Below, in pieces: positions 15,840 through 24,334 of a stretch of 64,000 nucleotides of DNA; the stretch's first letter is position 1, and each line of letters starts with the position of its first letter. The notes under the pieces are model-generated. The model made no database searches. It saw only the letters and a list, made by a program, of their open reading frames with translations, and was not told the DNA's origin. The translations under genes were made by a program, and so were the position numbers. The stretch comes from Faucicola osloensis_D (GTDB taxonomy: Bacteria > Pseudomonadota > Gammaproteobacteria > Pseudomonadales > Moraxellaceae): the NCBI GenBank assembly GCA_020041925.1, contig CP083409.1; one strand, 5' to 3'.

Positions 15840-16385
15840 ATGTTATCCAAGCTATCTAAGCTAAGCCAAACCTTTCAATCTCAAGCCAAAGACTACCTTA
15901 ATCCGTTTCATAACCCGAAGTTGTTAAAGCAGTTTTTTAACTTTTATCCGCCATATTTTGGGGCGGGTATCCGTGTTGAAAGCCTTGATTTCGCCAACCA
16001 TCATATTCGCGTGCGTTTACCCTTAAACAAACTCAATCAAAACATCGTCGGCACCCAGTTTGGGGGCAGTTTGTATTCGATGACCGACCCATTTTTGATG
16101 ATTTTGTTGATGCAAGCGTTGGGCAATGCGTACGTGGTATGGGATAAGTCGGCGAGCATTGATTTTGTTAAAGCGGGCAAAAGCGATGTGTTTGCCGATT
16201 TTCACCTTGATGACACCGAAATCGATACCATAAAAGCCTTAGCAAAGGATGGTAAAGCGGTGTTCCGCAATTATGACGTACAGGTGGTTGACGACCAAAA
16301 TGAGGTGGTTGCCACTGTCACTAAGACCCTGTACATCCGGTTACGAGCCTACAGTAAATCAAAAACCCAAACGGTGAGAATTTAG
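15840..16385 (+). CDS. DUF4442 hotdog-fold thioesterase-like protein
   Basis: 181 residues from the ATG at 15840 (MLSKLSKLSQ). A hotdog-fold core is visible: FYPPYFGAGIRVESLDFANHHIRVRLPLN, then NQNIVGTQFGGSLYSMTDPFLMILLMQALG (helix of the hotdog with the conserved GTQFGGSLY) and strands DKSASIDFVKAGKSDVFADFHL. DUF4442 proteins are acyl-CoA thioesterase-like; substrate unknown. A GTG start 14 codons upstream would add residues with no conservation. No operon partner: the neighbours are convergent or divergent. Confidence 0.8.
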   Translation: MLSKLSKLSQTFQSQAKDYLNPFHNPKLLKQFFNFYPPYFGAGIRVESLDFANHHIRVRLPLNKLNQNIVGTQFGGSLYSMTDPFLMILLMQALGNAYVVWDKSASIDFVKAGKSDVFADFHLDDTEIDTIKALAKDGKAVFRNYDVQVVDDQNEVVATVTKTLYIRLRAYSKSKTQTVRI

Positions 16386-16395
16386 CTGAAGGGCG

Positions 16396-17004
16396 TTAGT
16401 CTTTGACTGCCCTGGTGATGGTATAGGTTTTGCCTTGTTTGATTTTATCTGAGTTACCAAACACTTCGGTAAATGAGCGCTTCATAAAATCACGTAAGCC
16501 ATTGATGGTCACCACATAAAAGCGTGCCCCAGTCTCCATCGCATTGTAGGCATCGAGTAAATACAGATAATGCTGTTCTTTACTGGCTTTGGCAGGTAAG
16601 TTACTCATCACTAGGCTAAATTTTTTATCTTTTTCAACATCACGAAAGCCATTGGATAGCTGAACTTGGGCATTATTTAAATGATTTTTTTGGCAGTTAA
16701 GTTTGGCATATTCCACCGCCACGAAGTCTTTGTCGATGAGCAAATGCTGTCCGTTTGGACATTCACGGGCGGCAGTCATACCCAGTACGCCATAGCCACA
16801 GCCTAGGTCGATTGAGTGGTCATCGTCTTTGAACTCGATATAGTCAAGCAGCATAAGGCTACCCTCGTCGAGTTTTTCGGGCGAGAAAATTCCCCAAGTG
16901 CTGGTAAAGTGAAACGGCTTGCCAAGCACATCTTGGCTGAACTGGATGTCTTCTCGCCAGTAGGCAGATTTTTTGAGTAAGTCGGCGGGGATTTTATGGG
17001 TCAT
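16396..17004 (-). CDS. RsmC-like small-domain methyltransferase
   Basis: 202 residues from the ATG at 17004, which has AGGAAATGAA upstream. SAM-binding motif I is SIDLGCGYGVLGMTAAREC (residues ~64-82), followed by HLLIDKDFVAVEYAKLNCQKN and a catalytic-loop SNLPAK, a variant of the NPPF/NLPF motif of N-methyltransferases. The architecture fits the C-terminal catalytic half of RsmC/RlmG (guanine N2 methylation of rRNA), but without the N-terminal lobe. Target undetermined. It lies just after the secreted small protein gene, in the hemN-secreted protein-methyltransferase run. Confidence 0.78.
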   Translation of the reverse strand: MTHKIPADLLKKSAYWREDIQFSQDVLGKPFHFTSTWGIFSPEKLDEGSLMLLDYIEFKDDDHSIDLGCGYGVLGMTAARECPNGQHLLIDKDFVAVEYAKLNCQKNHLNNAQVQLSNGFRDVEKDKKFSLVMSNLPAKASKEQHYLYLLDAYNAMETGARFYVVTINGLRDFMKRSFTEVFGNSDKIKQGKTYTITRAVKD

Positions 17005-17024
17005 TTCATTTCCTAAAATTAACA

Positions 17025-17483
17025 CTAATTACATTTTTTCCAGTAGCGTTTATACCAAATGGATTTGCCTGTATCGTTTTGGTCATCTCGGTATAGCTCA
17101 ATCAACTCACCCTTTTTTAGCATAAATTCAACTTTACGGTTGAGTACAATATCTTTATCGATTAAGTTACCGTCGTCATCGGTTAGAAATCCACTCTGTA
17201 CAAATTTTGCTGTTCCTAAAAAATAGTTAGGTTTCACTTGGCTAAATTTAAAATTACTGACTGTTTCGCTTGCTTCCCAGTAATTCATTTGCATGGTATT
17301 TTTATTGATTGATAACGTTAAAACGTGGTCAAAGTCATTTAATTGACAATAGGCTTTAACTTCATTGGACTTGATGTGGCTTTGCCAAGTGCCGACCCAC
17401 TTTCCTTGAAAGGCTTTTGGAATATTTTCAGCCGTCGCAACACCACTAAGCAATAATAAGGCAACGAACAAAAATTTTTTCAT
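17025..17483 (-). CDS. Secreted small protein of unknown function
   Basis: 152 residues from the ATG at 17483, supported by AAAGGAAACGGGT upstream. The N-terminus MKKFLFVALLLLSGVATAEN is a Sec signal peptide cleaved after TAEA-like TATA (about residue 19). The mature part is beta-rich (AFQGKWVGTWQSH, VLTLSINKNTMQMNYWEA, YFLGTAKFVQSG) with two Cys likely paired. No family recognised. It starts 17 bp after hemN, so it probably shares its transcript. Periplasmic localisation is the only firm inference. Confidence 0.7.
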   Translation of the reverse strand: MKKFLFVALLLLSGVATAENIPKAFQGKWVGTWQSHIKSNEVKAYCQLNDFDHVLTLSINKNTMQMNYWEASETVSNFKFSQVKPNYFLGTAKFVQSGFLTDDDGNLIDKDIVLNRKVEFMLKKGELIELYRDDQNDTGKSIWYKRYWKKCN

Positions 17484-17500
17484 ACCCGTTTCCTTTAAAA

Positions 17501-18979
17501 TCAAATCACCTTACTAAAACGATTGCCTTCTTTACTCGCCAAATAAGTATCAAACACCATCGCCACATTACGTCCCAAAAGTCGCCCTTTTGGTAGCACC
17601 CGAATCCCTTTAGCATCCATATCAACGAGTTTATCCGCTTGCATCTCGCCCAGTTGGCGGATTTCATCAATAAAATAGGTCATCGGGTCAATGCTAAAGC
17701 GCGCATTCACATCTTTAAAATCAATATAATCATGGCATAGCAGATTCATAATCACATAACGGCGCAGCAAGTCAGGCAAGCGCGCAGAAATCACCTTCAC
17801 TGCAGGCAATTTTCCTGCATTGATGAGATTTTGGTAATCATTCAAATCCGTTGGATTTTGCAAAATATGCAGACCGATTTGGCTAATCGACGACACCCCA
17901 AATCCCAGTAAATCACAATTGCCATGCGTGGTATAGCCTTGAAAATTGCGGTGCAATTTGCCCTCACGTTGGGCAATCGCCAGCTCATCATCAGGCTTGG
18001 CAAAGTGGTCAATGCCGATATATTGATAGCCTGCTTCAGTCAGCGCATGGATGGTATTACCGAGCATGGTCAGTTTGTCGGCAGGGCTTGGCAAATCCGC
18101 TTCATTAATCTGACGCTGACCTTTAAATCGCTCTGGCAAATGGGCATAGTTAAAAACAGACAGACGGTCTGGCGAGATAGCGATGATGCGCTCAACCGTA
18201 TTGCGCATGCTAGCCACCGTTTGGTGCGGTAACCCATAAATCAAGTCAATATTAATAGAATGAAACCCAAGGCGGCGAGCTTCCGTCATCACCCCTTGAA
18301 TCATTTCTTCTGACTGCACGCGATTGACGGCAATTTGTACTTTTTCTTGCAAATCCTGCACACCAAAACTCACCCGATTAAACCCAAGTCCACGCAATAT
18401 CTCAAGCGTGGTCGGGCGCAATTCTCGCGGGTCAATTTCAATCGAATAATCAGCGGTAGGTTTATCGCTAAAAGTAAATTGGGTTTGCAAAAAGTTCCAC
18501 AATTTGACCAGCTCATCATCGGTCAAAAAGGTCGGTGTGCCGCCGCCAAAATGTACTTGTTCGACGATAGAGTCCCCTTGCATCAAGCTACGCTTATGCC
18601 GAATTTCGGCAAAAAGATACGCTAAATAGTCGCCTGAATCACTGTTTTTCTTGGTGATGATTTTATTGCAGCCGCAGTAATAGCACAGGTGGCGACAAAA
18701 CGGGATGTGAAAATACAAAGACACTGGCACCCGTGGGTCTTTTTCTGCCAAAACGCGGGCTTCCATACCGTCAGCAATGGGGGCAAATTCTAGCGCGGTT
18801 GGGTACGAGGTATAACGAGGACCTGAGCGGTTGTATTTATTGATGATAGCTTCATTAAACAAATGGGTTTGGGTCGTGTAGCTACGATTGGCATTGGCAT
18901 ACGGATTTTCGATGATTTCGACAGGACGATCAAAGGTGGGCAGTTCGCTGTCAGATAAAGGGCGAGTTTGGTCTGTCAT
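17501..18979 (-). CDS. hemN: Oxygen-independent coproporphyrinogen III oxidase
   Basis: 492 residues, radical-SAM enzyme of haem synthesis. The [4Fe-4S] site CRHLCYYCGCN uses Cys95, Cys99 and Cys102. Upstream, RSGPRYTSYPTALEF is the HemN-specific N-terminus that separates true HemN from HemW. The GGGTPT motif, HSINIDLIYGLPHQT and IGIDHFAKPDDELAIA follow. It decarboxylates coproporphyrinogen III to protoporphyrinogen IX under low oxygen. The ATG at 18979 lies in a region with an extended -10 element (TGTTATAAT) on the minus strand. Head-to-head with comM. The 5' region has no obvious FNR box by eye. Confidence 0.96.
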   Translation of the reverse strand: MTDQTRPLSDSELPTFDRPVEIIENPYANANRSYTTQTHLFNEAIINKYNRSGPRYTSYPTALEFAPIADGMEARVLAEKDPRVPVSLYFHIPFCRHLCYYCGCNKIITKKNSDSGDYLAYLFAEIRHKRSLMQGDSIVEQVHFGGGTPTFLTDDELVKLWNFLQTQFTFSDKPTADYSIEIDPRELRPTTLEILRGLGFNRVSFGVQDLQEKVQIAVNRVQSEEMIQGVMTEARRLGFHSINIDLIYGLPHQTVASMRNTVERIIAISPDRLSVFNYAHLPERFKGQRQINEADLPSPADKLTMLGNTIHALTEAGYQYIGIDHFAKPDDELAIAQREGKLHRNFQGYTTHGNCDLLGFGVSSISQIGLHILQNPTDLNDYQNLINAGKLPAVKVISARLPDLLRRYVIMNLLCHDYIDFKDVNARFSIDPMTYFIDEIRQLGEMQADKLVDMDAKGIRVLPKGRLLGRNVAMVFDTYLASKEGNRFSKVI

Positions 18980-19028
18980 AATAGTCTCGTATAGCGTGTA
19001 GCGTAAAATTCTCGGAATATTGGTTGTG

Positions 19029-19037
19029 ATTATAACA
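19029..19037 (-). promoter_or_regulatory. Extended -10 promoter element for hemN
   Basis: The minus strand reads TGTTATAAT about 50 nt before the hemN ATG. The -35 is not clear. A divergent TGCTATGAT (19080-19088, plus strand) may serve comM. Confidence 0.5.
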
Positions 19038-19187
19038 TAGTCATCATAGATAGCCGATGATGAGAAAATAGATGAATTATGCTATGATTTAGCCGTTTTT
19101 TATCAAAAATTGTCTAGTTGCTGCCATAAAAAAACTGCCTGTCTTGTGTCAAGGTAGCCGCCAAGTGGTTGGAAAAGGATTTTAAAA

Positions 19188-20681
19188 ATGTCGTTTGCTC
19201 AAGTATATACGCGCTCGGTGGTAGGTTTAAACGCGCCAAGCGTGATGGTTGAAGTACATTTATCGCAAGGATTGCCTGCAGTCACCATGGTCGGCTTACC
19301 TGAAGCAGCGGTACGCGAGAGTAAAGATAGGGTGCGCTCTGCCATTATCAACTCGGGTTTTCAATTTCCCAATCGCAGATTAACTATCAACCTTGCGCCC
19401 GCGGATTTACCCAAAGATGGCGCACGGCTTGATTTGCCCATTGCTATAGGTATCTTGGCAGCCAGCGGGCAAATTGATGAAACCGTGCTTGCGCAGTACG
19501 AGTTTATTGGCGAATTGGCGCTCAATGGCGATTTGCGAGGCATTGCTGGGGCGTTGGCCGTATCACGTGCACTCAAGGCAGACCAGCGCACCTTGATTGT
19601 CCCCAAAGACAATGCTGATGAAGCGGTCAAAGTCGAGGGCGTGAGGGTGTTGCAAGCCGATACCCTCAAAGCCGTGTGCCAACACTTGATGAATGAGCAA
19701 CAACTCAGCCAAGCCGAGCATAAGGCATCTTACCAATCAGCCAATTATCAGCTGGATTTAGCCGATGTCAAAGGACAACACCAAGCCAGACGTGCGCTAG
19801 AGATTGCGGCAGCAGGCGGACATTCGCTACTATTTTGTGGCTCACCTGGGACAGGCAAAACCTTGATGGCATCTCGCCTACCCACCATTTTGCCACCGCT
19901 CAACGACCATGAAGCACTCGAAGTTGCCAGTATCTATTCGATTGCCAACAGTGATTATGACTACGGCACACGCCCTTTTCGCCAAGTCCATCATACTACC
20001 TCAGCGGTGGCGCTAGTGGGAGGTGGCTCATCGCCCAAACCCGGTGAAATCACGCTCGCCAATCGGGGGGTGTTATTTTTGGATGAGATTCCAGAGTTTG
20101 ATCGCAAGGTGCTTGAGGTACTCAGACAGCCTATCGAGAACAAAGAAATTGTCATTAGCCGTGCCAACTCTCAAGTGCGCTTTCCCGCCAATTTTCAGCT
20201 GGTAGCAGCGATGAATCCCTGCCCCTGTGGCTACTATGGGGATAAATCAGGTCGCTGCCAGTGCCGACCTGAGCAAATCAAACGCTATCAAGAAAAGCTA
20301 TCAGGACCTTTGCTTGACCGTATTGATTTGCATATTACCGTGCCTGCCCTGCCTGCCAGTGATTTGCAGTCAGCACAGAGGGGTGAGTCTTCTGCGGTAG
20401 TGCGTGAGCGGGTGATACAAGCCTATCAGCGTCAGCAAGCCAGACAGGGCAAAGCCAATAATGAACTCTCCCCCAGTGAACTTGACCAATTTGCGCCGCT
20501 TGGCGATGCAGAAAGTCGTATTTTGGCAATGGCACAAAGTCGGCTGAATCTGTCCGCTCGCGGCTATCATCGCGTCCTTCGCGTCGCCCGCACGATTGCG
20601 GACTTGGCAGGTAGTGACAATATTCAGACACCGCATTTAACCGAGGCATTAAGTTACCGTAGTCAATTAACGAATGCCTAA
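19188..20681 (+). CDS. comM: ComM / YifB-family AAA+ helicase
   Basis: 497 residues. It has the Mg-chelatase-like fold: N-terminal ChlI domain (VEVHLSQGLPAVTMVGLPEAAVRESKDRVRSA), Walker A GSPGTGKT near residue 219, Walker B FLDEIPEF, and the MgsA-like core PCPCGYYGDKSGRCQC, with sensor residues in the C-terminal lid. ComM is a hexameric branch-migration helicase that extends integrated donor strands during natural transformation, a trait well known in Moraxellaceae. The ATG follows AAAAGGATTT. It stands alone. Confidence 0.93.
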   Translation: MSFAQVYTRSVVGLNAPSVMVEVHLSQGLPAVTMVGLPEAAVRESKDRVRSAIINSGFQFPNRRLTINLAPADLPKDGARLDLPIAIGILAASGQIDETVLAQYEFIGELALNGDLRGIAGALAVSRALKADQRTLIVPKDNADEAVKVEGVRVLQADTLKAVCQHLMNEQQLSQAEHKASYQSANYQLDLADVKGQHQARRALEIAAAGGHSLLFCGSPGTGKTLMASRLPTILPPLNDHEALEVASIYSIANSDYDYGTRPFRQVHHTTSAVALVGGGSSPKPGEITLANRGVLFLDEIPEFDRKVLEVLRQPIENKEIVISRANSQVRFPANFQLVAAMNPCPCGYYGDKSGRCQCRPEQIKRYQEKLSGPLLDRIDLHITVPALPASDLQSAQRGESSAVVRERVIQAYQRQQARQGKANNELSPSELDQFAPLGDAESRILAMAQSRLNLSARGYHRVLRVARTIADLAGSDNIQTPHLTEALSYRSQLTNA

Positions 20682-20710
20682 TTTTCGTGCTAACTCATCA
20701 TACAGTCAGG

Positions 20711-21271
20711 CTATAAAAACGGATGCTCGCGAAAAAACGTGGGCGGTAGGTTATCGTATTGGGTATCGTTGACGTATTTGGCTTCAAACTGTTTTTTTAG
20801 CGCTTTGTAGTCCGCATTGGCGCGGCATTCATCCCATTTTTGCTTAAAAATTTGCGCGGATTGGGCTTTGATTTGGGCGGATTCAAGCTGTTGTGATTGC
20901 TGCGGCAATTGCTCACGCCCATGCGCGCCACTTTGTCCTTTTTTAGCGTCAGGGACAGCACCGTCGTATTTTTTGCCCCCTTTGTGATTGGCATAACGAC
21001 GCGAGCGCGTATAACCCATTTGGATAAATTTACGCGCCATATCAGCACCGACAAAATCCCCTTGGGCAAGATAGTCCAAAAACATCGCATAGATGGTATC
21101 GCTGCTTTCTCGCGCAAGTTCCGGCGTAGCAAATCGCCAATGCGGTAAAATCTCGGATTTATATGGCTCTACCAATAATACCCCTTGCTCACCGCGCCCC
21201 ACCCGATACAACCCTGGATGCTCGCGAAAATTCAGCGTGTCAAAGTTAAGATGATAATTAAACTCGTGCAT
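20711..21271 (-). CDS. DUF4385 family protein
   Basis: 186 residues matching DUF4385: FNYHLNFDTLNFREHPGLYRVGRGEQGVLLVEPYKSEILPHWRF, GDFVGADMARKFIQMGYTRSRRYANHKGGKKY and a C-terminal FREHPFL. The middle Gln/Ser-rich stretch (REQLPQQSQQLESAQ) is variable in the family. Function unknown; no catalytic motif stands out. It overlaps the end of gph by 14 bp on the same strand, so the two are translationally coupled. Confidence 0.85.
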   Translation of the reverse strand: MHEFNYHLNFDTLNFREHPGLYRVGRGEQGVLLVEPYKSEILPHWRFATPELARESSDTIYAMFLDYLAQGDFVGADMARKFIQMGYTRSRRYANHKGGKKYDGAVPDAKKGQSGAHGREQLPQQSQQLESAQIKAQSAQIFKQKWDECRANADYKALKKQFEAKYVNDTQYDNLPPTFFREHPFL

Positions 21272-21992
21272 GACTCAAAAACTCAGTCAGCGTGGCAAAG
21301 TCATCAAAGGTTTGGGTCGGATGATAATCACGAATATCCTGCCCATAGTTATAGCCATACGATAACCCAAGCGTATCCATGCCCGCGTTTTGCCCTGCCA
21401 AAATATCGTTTTTGGAGTCACCAATCATATAGCTTTGAGCGATGCTAAAGCCCAGTTTTTCACAGACATGCAGTAGCGGCATCGGGTCGGGTTTTTTGGC
21501 AGGCAAGCTATCACCTCCCAAAATATAGGCAAAAAGGGCTTGCCAACCCAATTTTTCGACAATCGCAGGAACAAAATCAATGGGTTTATTGGTGGCAATA
21601 GCGAGGGTATAGCCTTGCTCTTTAAGCTGACGCAACCCTTCGCTCACCCCTGCATAGGGCTGGGTTCTGACGCAGGTGTTTTGATGGTAGTAGTCAAAGA
21701 ACAGAGCAAGCGCCTGATTGGTATCGTCTTCACTGAGATGGGGGTCAATGGTTTGTGAGCCTGATAAGGCACGTTGCACCAGTACTTTGCCGCCATTGCC
21801 CACCCAGTTGCGGATGACATCTTCGCTAAAGTTGGCTTTGCCAAGCGTGGTTAGCATCGCATTGACGGCGTCCGCCAAATCTGGCACGCTATCAATCAAG
21901 GTACCGTCCAAGTCAAAAATAAGTAACGATTTTTGGGTGATATTTTCCCCAGTGGATGTGGGGATTGTGGTGTTAAGTGATTCGCTAGACAT
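21258..21992 (-). CDS. gph: Phosphoglycolate phosphatase (HAD superfamily)
   Basis: 244 residues from the ATG at 21992, which has AGGAA upstream (an in-frame start 19 codons earlier is unlikely). HAD motif I DLDGTLIDSVPDL (nucleophile Asp), motif II IATNKP, motif III Lys in SLPAKKPDPMPLL and motif IV MIGDSKNDI are all present. The cap insertion fits subfamily IA. It hydrolyses 2-phosphoglycolate, which arises from DNA repair or oxygenation. A related product, a general phosphatase or PPase-like enzyme, is possible. It overlaps the DUF4385 gene. Confidence 0.9.
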   Translation of the reverse strand: MSSESLNTTIPTSTGENITQKSLLIFDLDGTLIDSVPDLADAVNAMLTTLGKANFSEDVIRNWVGNGGKVLVQRALSGSQTIDPHLSEDDTNQALALFFDYYHQNTCVRTQPYAGVSEGLRQLKEQGYTLAIATNKPIDFVPAIVEKLGWQALFAYILGGDSLPAKKPDPMPLLHVCEKLGFSIAQSYMIGDSKNDILAGQNAGMDTLGLSYGYNYGQDIRDYHPTQTFDDFATLTEFLSHARV

Positions 21993-22132
21993 GGTGTTTC
22001 CTATCGTTTTTGTCACCAAAGTTGATAGGCTACAGTGTAGCAGAATCACTTAAAAATACCATGCAACCGTCCATTAAAATAACCTAACACGGATAGCCCA
22101 CTGCCTCTAGCAGCAGTTGTTACTAGCAAACG

Positions 22133-22903
22133 TTAGTTTTCGCCATTGCTCGGTTGATAATCTAGTGAGGCATCATTGATTTCATGGCTAGCCGAGGGAT
22201 TCAGCGCGCTGTCCTTTTTGGCGCCCAGTTTTTGATAACGCACATCTTCACCAGTAATACAAAAAATCAATTGCTCAGCGATATTACGCGCATGCGCACC
22301 AATACGTTCTATCGAACGCAGCACCCATAAAATATCAATGACTTTTGCTACATAGCGACCATCTTCCATGATGTAGGTCATCATCGCACGTGACGCGGAT
22401 TTGTACATCGCATCAATTTCATTATCCTGCTCAATGACTTGGTAAGCGCCTGTTGCATCAAACTTGGCAAAAGCTTCTAGCGCATTTTTTAGCATCATCT
22501 GCACAAAATTACCCATTTGATGCGCTTCATGATACCCAATCGGTGATTGGCCTTCACGGGTGGCACGGCGCGCCATCTTGGCGATTTTTTTGGCTTCATC
22601 ACCAATACGCTCAATGTCGGCGCCGCATTTACTCACTGCCATGATTAGGCGTAAGTCGGTAGCAGCAGGTTGGCGACGTGCCAATACTTTGACCACCAAA
22701 TCATCAAGCTGCTGCTCAGTAAAGTTGATTTCTTTGTCACCATCAATGACATCTTCGGCAAGCGCCACATCACTTTTTACCAAAGATTCAATTGCTTTGG
22801 TGAGATTGGCTTCTGCCATGCCACCCATTTTTAAAAATAAATTGACCAAATTTTGTAAATCCTGGTCATAACTTTTTGATAAATGCTCACCAATTAAATT
22901 CAT
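22133..22903 (-). CDS. phoU: Phosphate-specific transport regulator PhoU
   Basis: 256 residues with the two PhoU three-helix repeats, each with an E/D metal-binding motif (EDVIDGDKEINFTEQQLDD and EQDNEIDAMYKSASRAMMTYI) and the RRQPAATDLRLIMAVSK helix. PhoU restrains the PstSCAB transporter and PhoR kinase when phosphate is plentiful. The ribosome site AAGGGAAAT precedes the ATG. It is divergent from pstS across a 346-bp gap, so both are likely controlled by the Pho regulon. PstC, PstA and PstB are not in this window. Confidence 0.95.
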   Translation of the reverse strand: MNLIGEHLSKSYDQDLQNLVNLFLKMGGMAEANLTKAIESLVKSDVALAEDVIDGDKEINFTEQQLDDLVVKVLARRQPAATDLRLIMAVSKCGADIERIGDEAKKIAKMARRATREGQSPIGYHEAHQMGNFVQMMLKNALEAFAKFDATGAYQVIEQDNEIDAMYKSASRAMMTYIMEDGRYVAKVIDILWVLRSIERIGAHARNIAEQLIFCITGEDVRYQKLGAKKDSALNPSASHEINDASLDYQPSNGEN

Positions 22904-23092
22904 ATTTCCCTTCCTAACTCATGGAGTTTGACTCATGGACTGTGCAAGATTATTATTAAAAAAGCCGTTAAACAAAAGCTAACTATAACTAAAAATTACG
23001 ACAAAATGATGAAAAATAGCGCGCCTATTCGCTGATATTGCATCATATAAACCGAACAAAAAACCTAACAAAGATTTCAATTTCATCAAACT

Positions 23093-23110
23093 TTAACATA
23101 ACCGTAACAG
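23093..23110 (+). promoter_or_regulatory. Possible Pho box upstream of pstS
   Basis: TTAACAT-AACC-GTAACAG, two 7-mers spaced 11 bp apart, with further ACA repeats in the next 25 bp (TTTGACATT, GTTACATTAACA). It is only a partial match to the PhoB consensus CTGTCAT-N4-CTGTCAC. It lies in the phoU-pstS divergent gap. Confidence 0.35.
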
Positions 23111-23249
23111 ATTTGACATTTTGTTACATTAACATGGCAACAATTTTTCAGCGTTGGGTGATTTAAAACGCGACATATTGGTTGGTGACTCCCAAGCTAA
23201 TTTCCCATCTTCCCTGACAATCATCTTATTTGTCCATCAAGGAATTATT

Positions 23250-24254
23250 ATGAAACTATCACATTTAATCGTCAGTGTGGCATTCGCTGCCGTAGGCGTA
23301 CAAGCCAATGCTGTCAACATCACAGGGGCTGGTGCAACCTTCCCACAGCCTGTTTACTCAAAATGGGCAAGCGATTATCAAAAAGCAACAGGCAACCAAG
23401 TAAACTATCAAGGTATCGGTTCTTCAGGCGGTATCAAACAAATCCAAGCAAAAACGGTTGATTTTGGTGCCACTGATGCGCCCATGAGCCCAGCAGAGCT
23501 AAATGCCAGCGGCTTAATCCAATTCCCCGCAGTCATTGGCGGTATCGTACCTGTGGTCAACATCGCTGGCGTCAAACCAGGTCAATTAAAACTATCGGGC
23601 GCCGTCCTTGCTGACATCTATATGGGCAAAATCACTACTTGGAACGATGCACGTATCCAAGCATTAAACCCAGGCGTTGCCCTACCTGCTGCTAAGATTA
23701 CCACCGTTAACCGCTCAGATGGTTCAGGTACCACTTTCGTATTTACTAACTACCTAAGCCAAGTATCAAGCGATTGGAAATCAAAAGTAGGCGCGGACAA
23801 AACCGTTAAATGGCCCAATGCTTCAGCAAGCGTGGGTGGTAAGGGTAACGAAGGCGTATCAAGCAACGTACAACGTGTTGCAAATTCCATCGGTTATGTT
23901 GAATACGCTTACGCAAAACAAAACCGTTTAGCTTATACCCAACTTCAAAACCGCGCCGGTAAATTTGTACTACCAGACGATTCCACGTTTGCAGCAGCAT
24001 CAAACATTAACTGGGCACAATACCCTGGTTTTGCAGTGACTATCACTAACATGCCAGCAGCAAACGCATGGCCAATCTCTGCAGCGACGTTCATCCTCGT
24101 ACCTCGTACGGGCGGTGCAAAAGCCAAAGAAGCGCTTAAATTCTTTGACTGGGCATTTACTAATGGCAATGCACAAGCAACTGCACTCGACTACGTTCCG
24201 CTACCTGCCGGTACTAAAGCTGCGGTTCGTAAAGAATGGACGAAAGTTAAATAG
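23250..24254 (+). CDS. pstS: Phosphate-binding periplasmic protein PstS
   Basis: 334 residues from the ATG at 23250 (AAGGAATT upstream). Signal peptide MKLSHLIVSVAFAAVGVQANA; the mature protein starts VNITGAGATFPQP. Phosphate-binding loops are visible: GSSGGIKQI, DFGATDAPMS, RSDGSGTTFVFTNYLS and SASVGGKGNEGVSS. It feeds phosphate to the ABC transporter PstCAB. An in-frame start 32 codons earlier exists but would put residues in front of the signal peptide. Unusually, no pst transporter genes follow; the terminator at 24284 ends the unit. Confidence 0.96.
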   Translation: MKLSHLIVSVAFAAVGVQANAVNITGAGATFPQPVYSKWASDYQKATGNQVNYQGIGSSGGIKQIQAKTVDFGATDAPMSPAELNASGLIQFPAVIGGIVPVVNIAGVKPGQLKLSGAVLADIYMGKITTWNDARIQALNPGVALPAAKITTVNRSDGSGTTFVFTNYLSQVSSDWKSKVGADKTVKWPNASASVGGKGNEGVSSNVQRVANSIGYVEYAYAKQNRLAYTQLQNRAGKFVLPDDSTFAAASNINWAQYPGFAVTITNMPAANAWPISAATFILVPRTGGAKAKEALKFFDWAFTNGNAQATALDYVPLPAGTKAAVRKEWTKVK

Positions 24255-24283
24255 TCATTTGTGTCACCCTACTAGATTAACTA

Positions 24284-24308
24284 GCCCTGCCGATTGGCGG
24301 GGTTTTTT
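24284..24308 (+). terminator. pstS terminator
   Basis: CCCTGCC pairs with GGCGGGG (one G-T) and is followed by TTTTTT. It also faces the convergent TolC-family gene. Confidence 0.82.
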
Positions 24309-24334
24309 AGCTTAAAATTTTGCCAAAAAAAGCA

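Noticed and set aside
18960..19060. FNR site for hemN
   Set aside because: No TTGAT-N4-ATCAA match could be found by eye in the promoter region.
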